This document shows, one piece after another, positions 1-8,902 of a DNA stretch of 64,000 nucleotides. The first letter of the stretch is position 1; each line of letters opens with the position of its first letter. Location of the stretch: positions 248,001 to 312,000 of the forward strand of contig NZ_MVHC01000002.1 in assembly GCF_002086455.1 (NCBI RefSeq), read 5' to 3'. The notes under the pieces were generated by a model. That model had not been told where the DNA came from and did no database searches. It saw only the letters and a list, made by a program, of their open reading frames with translations. The DNA is from Mycolicibacter algericus DSM 45454. Lineage in GTDB: Bacteria > Actinomycetota > Actinomycetes > Mycobacteriales > Mycobacteriaceae. Made by a program: the position numbers and the translations under genes.

Positions 1-1420
1 CGAATACCCCGGCCGCCCCTGCCGGCACGGACACGGTGGCGGCAGGGACCCCGGCGGTCCAGTGGGCAACGTGGCCCAGCCACCACAGTTCGGGGCCGGT
101 GAACCGGATCAGCAGTTCGGCGGCCGCCGGCCACCACCCGCACAGCGCCGCCGCCGCGCTGCCCAGCACGGTGATGGGCGCGACGAGCACCGCGACCGCG
201 AGGTTGGCGAGCGTGCTGACCAGGCTGAGCCGACCGGAGATACCGGCGATCAGCGGCGCGGTGACCAAGTTTGCCGCCCATGCCACGGCTACCGCGGCAG
301 CCAAGGGTTCGGGCCAACCGCGCGCCACCAGCCGCGCCGTCCACACCGGCGCGATGAGCACCAATGCCGCCGTCGCCACCACCGACAGGGCGAAGCCGAC
401 GTCGACGGCCAGCTGCGGGGCCAGTGCGAGCAGCACCAGCACGCTGGCGGCCAGACTCGGAATCGCTTGCCGCCGTCGCGCCGACAGCACGCCCAGCAGC
501 GCGATCGCCCCCATCACCGCCGCCCGCACCACGCTGGCCGTCGGTTGCACCACGATGACGAACCCCAGCAACGCGACCCCGGCCAGCACCGCCGCAGCGC
601 GCGGCCCGACCAGCCGCGCCGAAAACAACACCGCACCACAGACGATGGTGACGTTGGCGCCGGAGACCGCCATCAGGTGCGTCAAGCCCGCGGCCCGGAA
701 CTCTCGCCCGGTCGCGGCGGTGATCGCCGAGGTGTCACCGAGCACCAGCGCGGGCAGCATCCGGGCCTGTTCGCCGGGCAGTACCCGCCCGGCGGCGGCC
801 GCGAACCGCGCGCGCACCTGATGTGCACTCCGCGCAACAAGTCCGGGATCGCCCCACGTCGGCTCGCCGGTGGCGGTCAGCACCGCCGCCGTCAGGTCGC
901 GCCGCGTCGGACGGGCGATTTTGGCGCGGAACGCCATAGACCGGCCCACCATTACGTCACCGAATTCGATATTGGACGCGAAAACCACTACCCGGCCCGA
1001 GGATTCTGCACCATCGAGATACTGCAGGGTGGCCCGGAACATCAGCCGACGGGCGCCGGCCGGCAGTGGACTCTCGCTGGGGGTGACCGTGACCGGGGCG
1101 GTGCGGCCGAATGCGGCGGTGATCGGGTGGTGGCTCAGCGACTCGGTGCGCAGCGCGACAGCCCAGCCGAACCCCACCCCCACCGTTGACGCCGCCGCCA
1201 GGACCGCACCGGCCAGCCGATGACCGGGCCGCCGCGTGCGCCCGCCGTGCCGCCACAGCAGCGCCGCCGAGACGCCGATCAGTGCGCACAGCGCCGCCAA
1301 GGTGCCGCCGATCTGCCACTGGATGCCGGCGGCGGTGACCGCCCAGCCGGTCAGGGCCGCCGGCACCAACCGAACGTCCAGCCGGGCCGCCGGTGGCGCC
1401 GGGGCCGGTGGCTGAGCCAC
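1..1420 (-). CDS. comEC: ComEC/Rec2-family competence membrane protein, 3' end cut by window
   Basis: Multi-spanning inner-membrane protein of the ComEC/Rec2 family, which forms the single-strand DNA uptake channel in competent bacteria; its role in mycobacteria is unproven. I read 473 codons from a GTG at 1418-1420 with no stop before the window edge, so the C-terminus is missing. Residues 248-257 read HLMAVSGANV, the conserved competence-domain signature (HLxAxSGxxV). Runs of hydrophobic helices flank it: two near residues 20-75 and a long series after residue 250. The start lies 3 bases after the comEA stop on the same strand, so the two are co-transcribed, as with Rv2415c-Rv2414c in M. 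tuberculosis. Whether the C-terminal beta-lactamase-like domain is present cannot be seen. Family assignment is strong; the exact start is probable. Confidence 0.88.
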   Translation of the reverse strand, partial: MAQPPAPAPPAARLDVRLVPAALTGWAVTAAGIQWQIGGTLAALCALIGVSAALLWRHGGRTRRPGHRLAGAVLAAASTVGVGFGWAVALRTESLSHHPITAAFGRTAPVTVTPSESPLPAGARRLMFRATLQYLDGAESSGRVVVFASNIEFGDVMVGRSMAFRAKIARPTRRDLTAAVLTATGEPTWGDPGLVARSAHQVRARFAAAAGRVLPGEQARMLPALVLGDTSAITAATGREFRAAGLTHLMAVSGANVTIVCGAVLFSARLVGPRAAAVLAGVALLGFVIVVQPTASVVRAAVMGAIALLGVLSARRRQAIPSLAASVLVLLALAPQLAVDVGFALSVVATAALVLIAPVWTARLVARGWPEPLAAAVAVAWAANLVTAPLIAGISGRLSLVSTLANLAVAVLVAPITVLGSAAAALCGWWPAAAELLIRFTGPELWWLGHVAHWTAGVPAATVSVPAGAAGVF

Positions 1421-1423
1421 GCC

Positions 1424-2275
1424 TCAGACACGCACCAGGGCACGCAGCTTCTCCAGCCGCGCCGGGCCGATCCCGTCGACATCGCCGAGTTGGTCCACGT
1501 CGGCGAACTTGCCGTGGGCTTCCCGCCAGGCCACGATGGCTGCCGCGGTCACCGGCCCGACGCCGGGCAGGGCATCGAGCTGTTCGACGGTCGCGGTGTT
1601 GAGGTTGACCGGTTCGCCGCCCTTCGGCTCGGGTTTGGTCGCCGTCGCCGTCGGCGCGGTACTGCTGCGGGGAGCCTCCGGTGGCGGCGATGCCGCACCG
1701 ACGGAGCTGCCTAGTACCGGCGGCCCGGCCGGCGGCGCCAGGCCGACCACGATCTGTTCGCCGTCCACCACCGGGCGGGCCAGGTTCAACCCGATGGTGT
1801 CCGCACCGTCGAGCGCCCCGCCGGCTGCGGTGAGCGCATCGGCGATCCGGGAACCGGGTGACAACGTCGCCAACCCCGGCTTATGGACCAACCCCACCAC
1901 GCTGACCACCACCTGATCCGCGACCGGCGCAGGATCTGCCGATGGCTCCGCGCCGCGCGTGCTGGCAGTCGAAACCATCTCCACCGGAGGCAGTTTGGCG
2001 CTGAGCACCGGCGCAGGCCGGTCGCGGACCACCGTGAACACGGTGATGAGCACTGCGACCGCCGCGATCACCGCCAAGGCGATCGCGCCGGCGCGGCCCG
2101 GATCAGCCCGCACCTTGGCGAGCCAACCGGCGTCCGTGGCGTCGGGCAGCCAGCGCGGCAGCAACGAGTTCGGGTCTGCTTCGTCGCCGGGCTCGGCGGC
2201 TTTCTCGGTGCGGTCGGGTTCGGGCAGCAGGCCGAGCCGCCGCTGCAGCCGCTCGCCGGGTGGTTCTGGTGCCAT
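1424..2275 (-). CDS. comEA: ComEA-like helix-hairpin-helix DNA-binding protein
   Basis: DNA receptor-type protein of 283 aa, matching the layout of Rv2415c. It has a cytoplasmic N-terminus, one membrane helix at about residues 62-83, then an SLBB-like domain at about 121-179 (VVSVVGLVHKPG start). A Pro/Thr/Ala-rich linker runs to about 221. A double helix-hairpin-helix fills 223-283 with LPGVGPVTA and VDGIGPARL hairpins, which bind double-stranded DNA non-specifically. It is followed directly by comEC. No type IV pilus genes are visible nearby, so uptake cannot be inferred; the pair may be vestigial or used in another DNA transaction. The family call is firm, the physiological role is open. 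Confidence 0.9.
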   Translation of the reverse strand: MAPEPPGERLQRRLGLLPEPDRTEKAAEPGDEADPNSLLPRWLPDATDAGWLAKVRADPGRAGAIALAVIAAVAVLITVFTVVRDRPAPVLSAKLPPVEMVSTASTRGAEPSADPAPVADQVVVSVVGLVHKPGLATLSPGSRIADALTAAGGALDGADTIGLNLARPVVDGEQIVVGLAPPAGPPVLGSSVGAASPPPEAPRSSTAPTATATKPEPKGGEPVNLNTATVEQLDALPGVGPVTAAAIVAWREAHGKFADVDQLGDVDGIGPARLEKLRALVRV

Positions 2276-2373
2276 GCGCCGACCGTAGATGCCGGCGCCG
2301 GCGGCCGACCCGGTCCGGCGCCGGGCGCGGCCCGCGATTGTGGATCAACGCGCCACTGTGCAGAAAGCCGCTG

Positions 2374-2901
2374 CTACGGGTTCAACCACTCGCCGACATC
2401 CTGGGAGATGCCCGAGGACGGTGAGTAACGCACCTTTGTCGCGGTGACCCCCGACGGCAGCGCGAACACCACGCAACCGGTGCTCGACGAACCGGCGGCG
2501 ATCAGGAACCAGCCGTAGCCGACGTCCTGGCATTCGGTCACGGTGGCGAAATCAGCCTGGTAGTCGTGGTCGTCCGAACCGACCACCGAGACATCGCTGT
2601 TGCTGTTGCCGACGATGGTCGTCGTTCCGGCGTTCTCGATCCGCAGTTTGGCCGCGACGTAGGTCTTGCCGGCCTCGCCCCAGCCGTTGGGGACGGTGGC
2701 CGGGTCGATGACCTCGGTCAACGTCACAGCGATCTTCTGCCCGCCGATCCGCATCAGGTCCAGCGTCTGGCCGATGTGCGCGGCCGGTTTGGCGGCCGGC
2801 GACTCCGACGGCCGCGGCGCCGGTTCGGCGGGCTTGGCCGGTTCCGCCGAACACGACACCGCCGACAACAGGACGCACAGCGCGAACAACGACCGCCTCA
2901 T
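2374..2901 (-). CDS. DUF4352-like lipoprotein
   Basis: Predicted secreted lipoprotein of 175 aa. The start at 2901 gives a short signal peptide (MRRSLFALCVLLSAVSC) with a lipobox-like AVSC, so the Cys near residue 17 would be acylated. A Pro/Ala/Glu-rich spacer follows to about residue 40. The rest (IGQTLDLMRIGG onward) looks like an immunoglobulin-like DUF4352 beta-sandwich, with two Cys residues that could form a disulfide. The same reading frame is open much further upstream, but that extension lies antisense to the acyl-CoA dehydrogenase and has no signal sequence, so I reject it. Function unknown; such domains often sit on extracytoplasmic binding proteins. It is not part of the M. tuberculosis Rv2414c-Rv2416c order. 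Confidence 0.75.
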   Translation of the reverse strand: MRRSLFALCVLLSAVSCSAEPAKPAEPAPRPSESPAAKPAAHIGQTLDLMRIGGQKIAVTLTEVIDPATVPNGWGEAGKTYVAAKLRIENAGTTTIVGNSNSDVSVVGSDDHDYQADFATVTECQDVGYGWFLIAAGSSSTGCVVFALPSGVTATKVRYSPSSGISQDVGEWLNP

Positions 2902-3010
2902 GCGGTCAAGCGTACAAAAACGCACGATACCGGCCTTGTGGACCGGCCATGGCGGGCTCGGATTAGTGTGCATACCAGTCTGCGTTTCCATCCCGACCCA
3001 GGAGTCCGCC

Positions 3011-4171
3011 GTGCAACTGGCACTCACCGACGAAGAATCCGCATTCCGCGACGAACTGCGTACCTTTTTCACCTCCGAGATCCCCGCCGAGATCCGGGAA
3101 CGCAGCCAGCGGGGCGAGTCGATCTTTCCCGACGACATCGTCACCACCCAGCGGATTCTCAACGCCCACGGTCTGGCGGTGCCCAACTGGCCGACCGAGT
3201 GGGGCGGCAAGGACTGGACGCTGACCCAGCACCAGATCTGGCTCGACGAGATGCAATTGGCATCGGTGCCCGAGCCGCTGACCTTCAACGCCAAGATGGT
3301 CGGACCGGTGATCGCCGAATTCGGTTCCCAGGCAATAAAGGAACGCTTCCTGCCGGCTACCGCCAACCTGGACATCTGGTGGTGCCAAGGTTTTTCCGAA
3401 CCCGATGCGGGCTCCGACCTGGCAAGCCTGCGCACCACGGCGGTGCGCGACGGCGACAGCTACATCGTCAACGGCCAGAAGACCTGGACCACGCTCGGCC
3501 AGTACGCAGACTGGATCTTCTGCCTGGTGCGCACCGACCCGCAAGCACCCAAGAAGCAGGCCGGTATCTCCTTCCTGCTGTTCGAGGTATCCACACCGGG
3601 TGTCACCATGCGACCGATCAAACTCATCGACGGCGGCTACGAGGTCAACGAGGTGTTCTTCTCCGACGTGCGGGTGCCCGCCGATCAGCTCGTCGGCGAG
3701 GAGAACCACGGCTGGACCTACGCGAAGTTCCTGCTCGGCAACGAGCGCACCGGAATTGCCGGGGTGACCCGCACCAAAGTCCGGCTCGCCGAGGTCAAGG
3801 CGCGCGCCAAGGAGCTCGGTGCACTCGACGACCCGCTGTTCGCGGCGCGACTCGCCGAGACCGAAAACGATTTGCTGGCATTAGAACTTACCCAGATGCG
3901 GGTATCGAGCGACTCGGTGGACGGCAAGCCCAACCCGGCGTCGTCGGTGCTCAAACTGCGCGGCAGCCAGCTGCAGCAGGCCGTCACCGAACTGTTCGTC
4001 GAGCTGGCCGGCCCCGACGCGCTGCCCTACGAGGCAGGCGAGGACATCGCGTCACCGGGGTGGGCGCAGCACGCCGCCCCGACCTACCTGAACTACCGCA
4101 AGACGTCGATCTACGGCGGCAGCAACGAGGTGCAGCGCACCATCATCGCGTCCACCATTCTCGGCCTGTAG
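3011..4171 (+). CDS. Acyl-CoA dehydrogenase, subunit 1 of a pair
   Basis: FAD-dependent acyl-CoA dehydrogenase of 386 aa, which introduces an alpha-beta double bond into acyl-CoA thioesters. The flavin/substrate signature CQGFSEPDAGSDLASLRT lies at about residues 124-142, and the C-terminal family signature YGGSNEVQRTIIA is close to the end. GTG at 3011 gives the usual N-terminus (MQLALTDEESAFRDEL); an upstream extension in frame lacks similarity and overlaps the divergent lipoprotein. The next gene encodes a second, dissimilar dehydrogenase only 14 bases on. In mycobacteria such paired FadE genes form alpha2beta2 heterotetramers acting on sterol-type or other bulky side chains, so a similar complex is inferred here. 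Substrate unknown. Confidence 0.9.
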   Translation: MQLALTDEESAFRDELRTFFTSEIPAEIRERSQRGESIFPDDIVTTQRILNAHGLAVPNWPTEWGGKDWTLTQHQIWLDEMQLASVPEPLTFNAKMVGPVIAEFGSQAIKERFLPATANLDIWWCQGFSEPDAGSDLASLRTTAVRDGDSYIVNGQKTWTTLGQYADWIFCLVRTDPQAPKKQAGISFLLFEVSTPGVTMRPIKLIDGGYEVNEVFFSDVRVPADQLVGEENHGWTYAKFLLGNERTGIAGVTRTKVRLAEVKARAKELGALDDPLFAARLAETENDLLALELTQMRVSSDSVDGKPNPASSVLKLRGSQLQQAVTELFVELAGPDALPYEAGEDIASPGWAQHAAPTYLNYRKTSIYGGSNEVQRTIIASTILGL

Positions 4172-4185
4172 GAGGTACCACGGTC

Positions 4186-5295
4186 ATGGACTTTCAACTC
4201 AGCGACGAGCAGGTTCTGCTGCGCGACACCACCCGTTCGATGTTGTCGGGCTACGACACCGAGACCCGCAACGACGTCATCGAGGCCGACCCCGGCTTCA
4301 ATCCACAGGTGTGGAAACAGTTGGCCGACACCGGGATTCTCGGTCTGGGCTTCGACCCGGACGAATCCGGTCCGCTGGAGATCATGGTGGTCCTCACCGA
4401 GATGGGCCGGCGGCTGGCCCCTGAGCCGGTCATCCACGGCGCGCTCGGGCCCGGCGCGCTGATCGCCGAACGTGGCACTGCCGACCAGCGGGAACTGCTC
4501 GACGCCGTCGCCGGGGGCGAGCACATCCTGGCGTTCGCCCACACCGAGCCGGGGATGCGCGGCGTGGCTGCGCAGGTCTCCACCAACGCGGTGCGGCAAG
4601 GGGATTCGTGGGTGTTAAGCGGGCGCAAGAACCCCGTACTGACCGGGGACCGCGCCGACACGCTGGTGGTCAGCGCCGCACTTCCGGACGGTGGGACCGG
4701 GCTGTTTGTGGTCGACGGCAGCGCCGACGGCCTGACCCGCCGGCCCTACCGGACCTTCGACGGCCAGCGCGGCGCCCAGATCGACCTGGACGATGCGCCG
4801 GGCAGCCCGCTCGGCGAGGCGACCGACGCCACCGGGGCCATCGAGCACGCGATGATCCGGATCTCCTCGGCGGTGTGCGCCGAGGCGGTCGGCGCGATGG
4901 AAGAGGCACTGCGGCTCACGACCGATTACCTCAAGACGCGCAAGCAGTTCGGGGTGACGCTCAACACCTTCCAGACCCTGACCCAGCGTGCCGCCGACAT
5001 GTACGTGTCGCTGGAACTGGCCCGCAGCATGAGCCTCTACGCGGCCATGTCGATCGCCGACGGCAACCTCGACCCGGTGATCGCGGCACGCACTAAGCTG
5101 CAGGTCGGCCGGTCCGGGCGGCATATCGCCCAGGAGTCCATCCAGTTGCACGGCGGAATCGGGGTGACCTGGGAGTACCCGGTCGGCCACCTGGCAGCCC
5201 GACTCACCGCGATCGAGCACACCCTGGGCTCATCGCAGGACCAGCTACACGTGCTGATGGACAACCTGGGCAGCTACGACCTGGCCAAGCTGTAG
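4186..5295 (+). CDS. Acyl-CoA dehydrogenase, subunit 2 of a pair
   Basis: Second acyl-CoA dehydrogenase family protein, 369 aa, starting at the ATG at 4186 behind a strong GGAGG at 4171-4175 that overlaps the stop of the first subunit. The N-terminus (MDFQLSDEQVLLRDTTRSML) is typical. The C-terminal part has RKQFGVTLNTFQ and QLHGGIGVTWEYPVGH, the conserved FAD-contact and helix region. The middle domain is weakly conserved and lacks the clear EPxAGSD signature of subunit 1. That suggests the two chains share active-site duties, as in the FadE28/FadE29-type heterotetramers. The coupling (14-base gap with a shared Shine-Dalgarno) supports fixed-ratio synthesis. Substrate not predictable. Confidence 0.88.
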   Translation: MDFQLSDEQVLLRDTTRSMLSGYDTETRNDVIEADPGFNPQVWKQLADTGILGLGFDPDESGPLEIMVVLTEMGRRLAPEPVIHGALGPGALIAERGTADQRELLDAVAGGEHILAFAHTEPGMRGVAAQVSTNAVRQGDSWVLSGRKNPVLTGDRADTLVVSAALPDGGTGLFVVDGSADGLTRRPYRTFDGQRGAQIDLDDAPGSPLGEATDATGAIEHAMIRISSAVCAEAVGAMEEALRLTTDYLKTRKQFGVTLNTFQTLTQRAADMYVSLELARSMSLYAAMSIADGNLDPVIAARTKLQVGRSGRHIAQESIQLHGGIGVTWEYPVGHLAARLTAIEHTLGSSQDQLHVLMDNLGSYDLAKL

Positions 5296-5315
5296 GCTCC
5301 GGGCAAGGACGCGCT

Positions 5316-6509
5316 TTAGAAGAAGAATCCCAGCTGCGCCGGGACGTCGCTGACGAAGGCGGCGTCCAGCCGGCGCACCACGGCCTCGTCGTCGCACCGC
5401 AGCCGGCCGGCCCTGGCCATCACCGACGCCCGGTGCACGCCCAGATACAGCATGCCCAGCACATCGAGATCCAGCTCGACGTCAACCGGCGCCTCGGTGC
5501 GCTCACAGCTTGCCTGTCCGTCGCGGACCGTCAACGCGAATCGCCCACCGTCGCTACGGAATCCGTCATTCAGCTGCAGGACAACGGACAGCTCGCAGGC
5601 GTAGCGGCGAGCCTGCAACACGGCCGGGACGTCCATCGCGCGCAACCACATGTGGTCCTTGCGGCCGGTGGTGCGTGCCAGCCGGGTATCGGTCAGCAGG
5701 TACGGCAGCGGATCGTCGGGATAGGTGCCGATGGCGACCTCCTGAATCAGATCCAGCCCCAGCAGCGCGCGCCACAGTGCCGCGTGCGCCTCGGCGGTCA
5801 CCGCCCGGAACTCCTCGACCCGCGCCGTCTTCGGGTGTTCACCGCGCACCCGGTACAGCGCGTAACCGTCGGGATGCAGCAGCGCGAACAGCGCGGTGCC
5901 GCCGGCCCGCTCCTCCGGCCGGTCGGCGAGGACGTCGTTCCAGAGCGGCTGTGGGCGCAGCAGTCCGCCCGGAGTGATGACGCGCCACCGGTCATAGATC
6001 GCGGCGAATTCGCCGCCACACTCGGCGGTCTCGACCAGCCGCACACCTCCGGGGTCGGGCGCGTCGGCATGCAGCACTGCGAATCGCCGATCCACGCTCA
6101 GCCCGTGATCGACGGTCGCCGGGCCGTAACCGAACCGGCCGTAGATCCCGCCCTCGCTGGCCGTCAGCGCTGCGATCGGATAGCCGGCATCGGCTATGCG
6201 GCGGTGCAACTCGTCGTACATCGCCCGCAGCACCCCACGCCGGCGGTGGGTCGGCGCCACCACCACGCCACTGATTCCAGCGGCCGGCAGAATCGCCCCA
6301 CCGGGAACGGTCAAGCGCAGGTCCAGATAGAACGCCACGCCGATCACCGTGGCGCCCTCGCAGGCCACCACCGTGCCGCCGGCCGGCACCAGGTCGCGGA
6401 AGGCGGCAAGGTCATCAGGATGGTGGACCGTCCCGAAGCCGGTGTTTTCCAACAGCACGACTGCCGGCCAGTCGCCGTCGGTCGCGGTACGCACCTGCAC
6501 GCCGGTCAC
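5316..6509 (-). CDS. eis: Eis-like N-acetyltransferase
   Basis: GNAT acetyltransferase of the Eis (enhanced intracellular survival) family, which multi-acetylates aminoglycosides and other amines using acetyl-CoA. The first GNAT domain has the acetyl-CoA P-loop region [17 protein letters not shown] conserved [15 protein letters not shown] stretch follows, and a C-terminal sterol-carrier-like domain ends in Phe (QLGFFF), consistent with the family's use of the C-terminal carboxylate. GTG at 6509 gives 397 aa, close to the 402-408 aa of known Eis proteins. A longer in-frame start at 6575 would overlap the divergent gene's start and adds non-homologous sequence. The neighbours comEA-side and degV-side match the Rv2416c position, but extra genes have been inserted on both flanks. 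Confidence 0.85.
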   Translation of the reverse strand: MTGVQVRTATDGDWPAVVLLENTGFGTVHHPDDLAAFRDLVPAGGTVVACEGATVIGVAFYLDLRLTVPGGAILPAAGISGVVVAPTHRRRGVLRAMYDELHRRIADAGYPIAALTASEGGIYGRFGYGPATVDHGLSVDRRFAVLHADAPDPGGVRLVETAECGGEFAAIYDRWRVITPGGLLRPQPLWNDVLADRPEERAGGTALFALLHPDGYALYRVRGEHPKTARVEEFRAVTAEAHAALWRALLGLDLIQEVAIGTYPDDPLPYLLTDTRLARTTGRKDHMWLRAMDVPAVLQARRYACELSVVLQLNDGFRSDGGRFALTVRDGQASCERTEAPVDVELDLDVLGMLYLGVHRASVMARAGRLRCDDEAVVRRLDAAFVSDVPAQLGFFF

Positions 6510-6565
6510 AAGATCCGACGGTGCCACAACAGCCGTCTCGGCGCACCCGAATATGGTGGTGAGCC

Positions 6566-7618
6566 ATGGACACACCGTTGCGCGTCATCCAATGGACCAC
6601 CGGCAACATCGGGCAGCGCTCGCTGCACGCCATCATCGGCCGTCCCGACATGGAGCTGGTCGGTGTGTATGCCCACGGCAAGGACAAGGTCGGCGTGGAT
6701 GCCGCCGAGCTGGCCGGCTGCGCCGCCGAGACGGGTCCCACCGGGATCACCGCCACCAACGACATCGACGCGCTGATCGCGCTCAAACCCGACGCCTGCT
6801 GCTACAACCCCCTGTGGCCGAGCATCGACGAGTTGGTCCGGCTACTCGAAGCCGGGGTCAACGTGTGCTCCACCGCGGCGTGGATCACCGGCGGCAAGCA
6901 GACCCCGCAAGACCGCAACCGCATCGAGGAAGCCTGCCGGGCGGGCAACTCGACGATGTTCGGCAGCGGCGCGCACCCGGGGTTGACCAACATGGTCGGC
7001 ATGGTGCTGTCCGGGGCGTGCGAACGGGTCGACGAGATCCGGATCACCGAGTCGGTGGACTGCTCGACCTATGAGTCGGCGGCCACCATGGCGGCGATGG
7101 GTTTCGGCCAGGATCCCGGCATTCCCGGGCTCGCCGAAAGTGTCCGCGTCGAAAGCGAGGTGTTCGCCGAGTCTGCGGCCATGATGGCCGACGCGATCGG
7201 CGCGCAACTGGACAAGATGACTTTCGACGTGCAGTTCACCGCCGCGACCGGTGACAGCGACCTGGGCTTCATGAAGATCCCCGCCGGCACGGTGGGCAGT
7301 GTCTTCGGGTATCACCGCGGCTGGGCCGGCGACCGCAACGTCGTCAGTGTGGGGTTCAACTGGATCATGGGCAGCCACGTCACTCCGCCCAAGCCGGTGG
7401 CGCACGGCCACGTGATCCAGGTGTTCGGGCTGCCGAACATGCGCACCGTCATCAACTGCCTGCCACCGAAGGACTGGAGCGAGCCGAACCTCAACGGCCT
7501 GGGCTCGATCTATACGGCGATGCCGGTGACCAACGCGGTGCCGGCGGTGGTCGCCGCCCCGCCGGGCATCGTCACGCTGGCCGACCTGCCACCCGTCACC
7601 GGCCGCGCCGGCGGTTAG
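6566..7618 (+). CDS. DapB-like NAD(P)H-dependent dehydrogenase
   Basis: Rossmann-fold protein of 350 aa with the dihydrodipicolinate reductase N-terminal type nucleotide-binding motif near its start ([18 protein letters not shown]). It belongs to the large mycobacterial set related to 2,4-diaminopentanoate dehydrogenase rather than to true DapB: it is longer and lacks a clear lysine-pathway substrate motif. The central segment [15 protein letters not shown] is well conserved in that set. It is transcribed divergently from eis, and the intergenic space of about 55 bases must hold both promoters. Function unknown; an amine or ketone oxidoreductase is the usual guess. Its TAG stop is the first triplet of a repeat found again at 53.5 kb. 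Confidence 0.75.
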   Translation: MDTPLRVIQWTTGNIGQRSLHAIIGRPDMELVGVYAHGKDKVGVDAAELAGCAAETGPTGITATNDIDALIALKPDACCYNPLWPSIDELVRLLEAGVNVCSTAAWITGGKQTPQDRNRIEEACRAGNSTMFGSGAHPGLTNMVGMVLSGACERVDEIRITESVDCSTYESAATMAAMGFGQDPGIPGLAESVRVESEVFAESAAMMADAIGAQLDKMTFDVQFTAATGDSDLGFMKIPAGTVGSVFGYHRGWAGDRNVVSVGFNWIMGSHVTPPKPVAHGHVIQVFGLPNMRTVINCLPPKDWSEPNLNGLGSIYTAMPVTNAVPAVVAAPPGIVTLADLPPVTGRAGG

Positions 7619-7649
7619 CGAGGCTCGACGAAGGAGAGCCGAAGCTGGA
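7616..7649 (+). repeat. Short stop-codon-anchored repeat, copy 1 of 3
   Basis: A 34-base sequence that starts with the TAG stop of the preceding gene and recurs identically twice at 53480 and 53536. It contains GGCTC and GAGCC arms around a 9-base loop, so its RNA could fold into a small hairpin. It lies between convergent genes and may help end transcription in one or both directions. Confidence 0.8.
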
Positions 7650-7663
7650 CCGCCGACTCAGAC

Positions 7664-8239
7664 CTACCGGTCGGTGGTGATCGCCCCGGACGCCGCGTCG
7701 ACGGTGACGTCGCGTTCGACCAGGTCGGCGTCCCAAACGTCGGCATCCCAGACGACGGTGCCGTTCATGTCGAGCAGACTGAGCTCGGTGATCGAGGCGT
7801 TGGGAACCGCGGTCAACACCCTGTTCACCGCCGCCCGATAGTCCAGGCGGGCGCCTTCGACGTTCGCGCGGCGCTTGGCCTTGTCGGCGTCGCTGTCCTC
7901 GGTCGCAGTCGGGCCGACCAGCACCGCCACCCCGTCGGATCCGATCTTGAGTTGCCGTTCGGCGCCGTCGGAGGTGACCACTCGGGCCTTCCAGGTTCCG
8001 GCGTCACTGGACTGGCTCTCGATGAAGATCAGCACGCTCTCGGGCACCTGCGAAACGGCGAGGTCACCGGCCCGAAGCAAGGTCCGCGGGTCCGGCGGCG
8101 CGTCCGGACCCGACCAGGACGCTTCCGGCGTGGTCGACTCCACCGCTTTCGAGCCTGACCTGCCGCTGCAACCAGCCAACGCCAGCGCTACCACGATGAC
8201 CACTGCGCCGAATCGGACGCCATTCACCAGACCGTGCAT
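7664..8239 (-). CDS. PepSY-like lipoprotein
   Basis: Predicted lipoprotein of 191 aa. An N-terminal signal peptide (hydrophobic stretch VVIVVALALAGC) ends in a good lipobox LAGC at about residues 20-23. The mature part starts Ser/Gly-rich and then has two repeats reminiscent of PepSY folds: residues around VPESVLIFIESQSSD, and a C-terminal half ending DAASGAITTDR. The last motif (D-x-x-S-G-x-I) is the classical end of a PepSY unit. PepSY proteins are usually extracytoplasmic modulators of peptidases or other cell-wall proteins. The gene is transcribed divergently from mmpS-mmpL, with about 220 bases between, so a shared regulatory region or envelope function is possible. Specific role unknown. 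Confidence 0.7.
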   Translation of the reverse strand: MHGLVNGVRFGAVVIVVALALAGCSGRSGSKAVESTTPEASWSGPDAPPDPRTLLRAGDLAVSQVPESVLIFIESQSSDAGTWKARVVTSDGAERQLKIGSDGVAVLVGPTATEDSDADKAKRRANVEGARLDYRAAVNRVLTAVPNASITELSLLDMNGTVVWDADVWDADLVERDVTVDAASGAITTDR

Positions 8240-8320
8240 CAGCGGCCATGCTACTGAAGCCTGGTCGTCGGTGCCGCGCTACCGGCCACTTACGAACCGG
8301 CGAGCCTCGAAAAAGGCTTG

Positions 8321-8351
8321 TTGCGATCGTTAGCCAACCGAAGGTTATGCT
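8321..8351 (+). promoter_or_regulatory. Possible promoter of mmpS-mmpL
   Basis: TTGCGA at 8321-8326 and TATGCT at 8346-8351 are separated by 19 bases. The -10 fits the mycobacterial TANNNT pattern; the -35 is weak and the spacing is slightly long. It would give a leader of about 100 bases before mmpS. I looked for an iron-type IdeR box here and did not find a convincing one. Confidence 0.3.
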
Positions 8352-8458
8352 GCCCGGGGACGATTTTGCGGCAGCCTTCGACGCTTCCGGCCGAGCCGGG
8401 GAACAAACTGTCCGCTGCCCGCGTTCGACCGCACTATCGACCAGCGGAAGGCGGTGAT

Positions 8459-8902
8459 ATGAAGACGATCCCGATCGGCGGAATACTCAGACGGTATTGG
8501 ATTCCCTTGGTCTTCATCGTGGTCATCTTCGTATCCAGTGTGATCGTCACTCGACTGCACAAGGTGTTCGCCTCTCAGGAGCTCAACCCCCACGCCGGCG
8601 CCGGCATCGAGATCGTGCAGTTCAACCCCAAGTACGTCGCATACGAGGCATTCGGGCCGCCGGGCACCAGAGCCGACATCAACTACTGGGACGCCGAGGC
8701 CAACGTCCACCAGATCAACGACGTGCCGCTGCCGTGGTCCTACACCGTCGTCACGGTGCTTCCCGCCGTGCAGGCCAACATGATCGTGCAGGGCAACTCC
8801 GGTGAGATCGGCTGCCGGATCAAGATCGATGACCGGCTGCTCGATGAGCGGCGTGCCACCGGTATCAACGCCCAGACCTTCTGCCTGGTGAAGTCCGGAT
8901 GA
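8459..8902 (+). CDS. MmpS-family membrane-anchored accessory protein
   Basis: Small membrane-anchored protein of 147 aa. One transmembrane helix lies near residues 13-31 (WIPLVFIVVIFVSSVIVT), followed by an extracytoplasmic beta-rich domain with the family's conserved features: KYVAYEAFGPPGTRADINYWD, and a C-terminal Cys pair (GCRIKID, FCLVKSG). MmpS proteins work with the adjacent MmpL transporter in export of lipids or siderophores. ATG at 8459 follows a purine-rich GGAAGGCGG site; an upstream in-frame extension lacks homology. Its stop overlaps the mmpL start (ATGA), so the two are translationally coupled. Confidence 0.9.
   Translation: MKTIPIGGILRRYWIPLVFIVVIFVSSVIVTRLHKVFASQELNPHAGAGIEIVQFNPKYVAYEAFGPPGTRADINYWDAEANVHQINDVPLPWSYTVVTVLPAVQANMIVQGNSGEIGCRIKIDDRLLDERRATGINAQTFCLVKSG

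Noticed and set aside
62..1189. Plus-strand frame of about 375 codons
   Set aside because: It is antisense to comEC, whose minus-strand frame has the conserved competence signature and membrane helices.
2902..3438. N-terminal extension of the DUF4352-like lipoprotein
   Set aside because: It is antisense to the acyl-CoA dehydrogenase and would bury the signal peptide and lipobox inside the protein.
2566..4185. Upstream extension of the second acyl-CoA dehydrogenase frame
   Set aside because: It is simply open in a shadow frame through the first subunit; the strong GGAGG and family N-terminus fix the start at 4186.
8321..8360. Possible IdeR iron box upstream of mmpS
   Set aside because: The AACC-GAA-GGTT core only loosely resembles the 19-base iron box; too many mismatches to claim.
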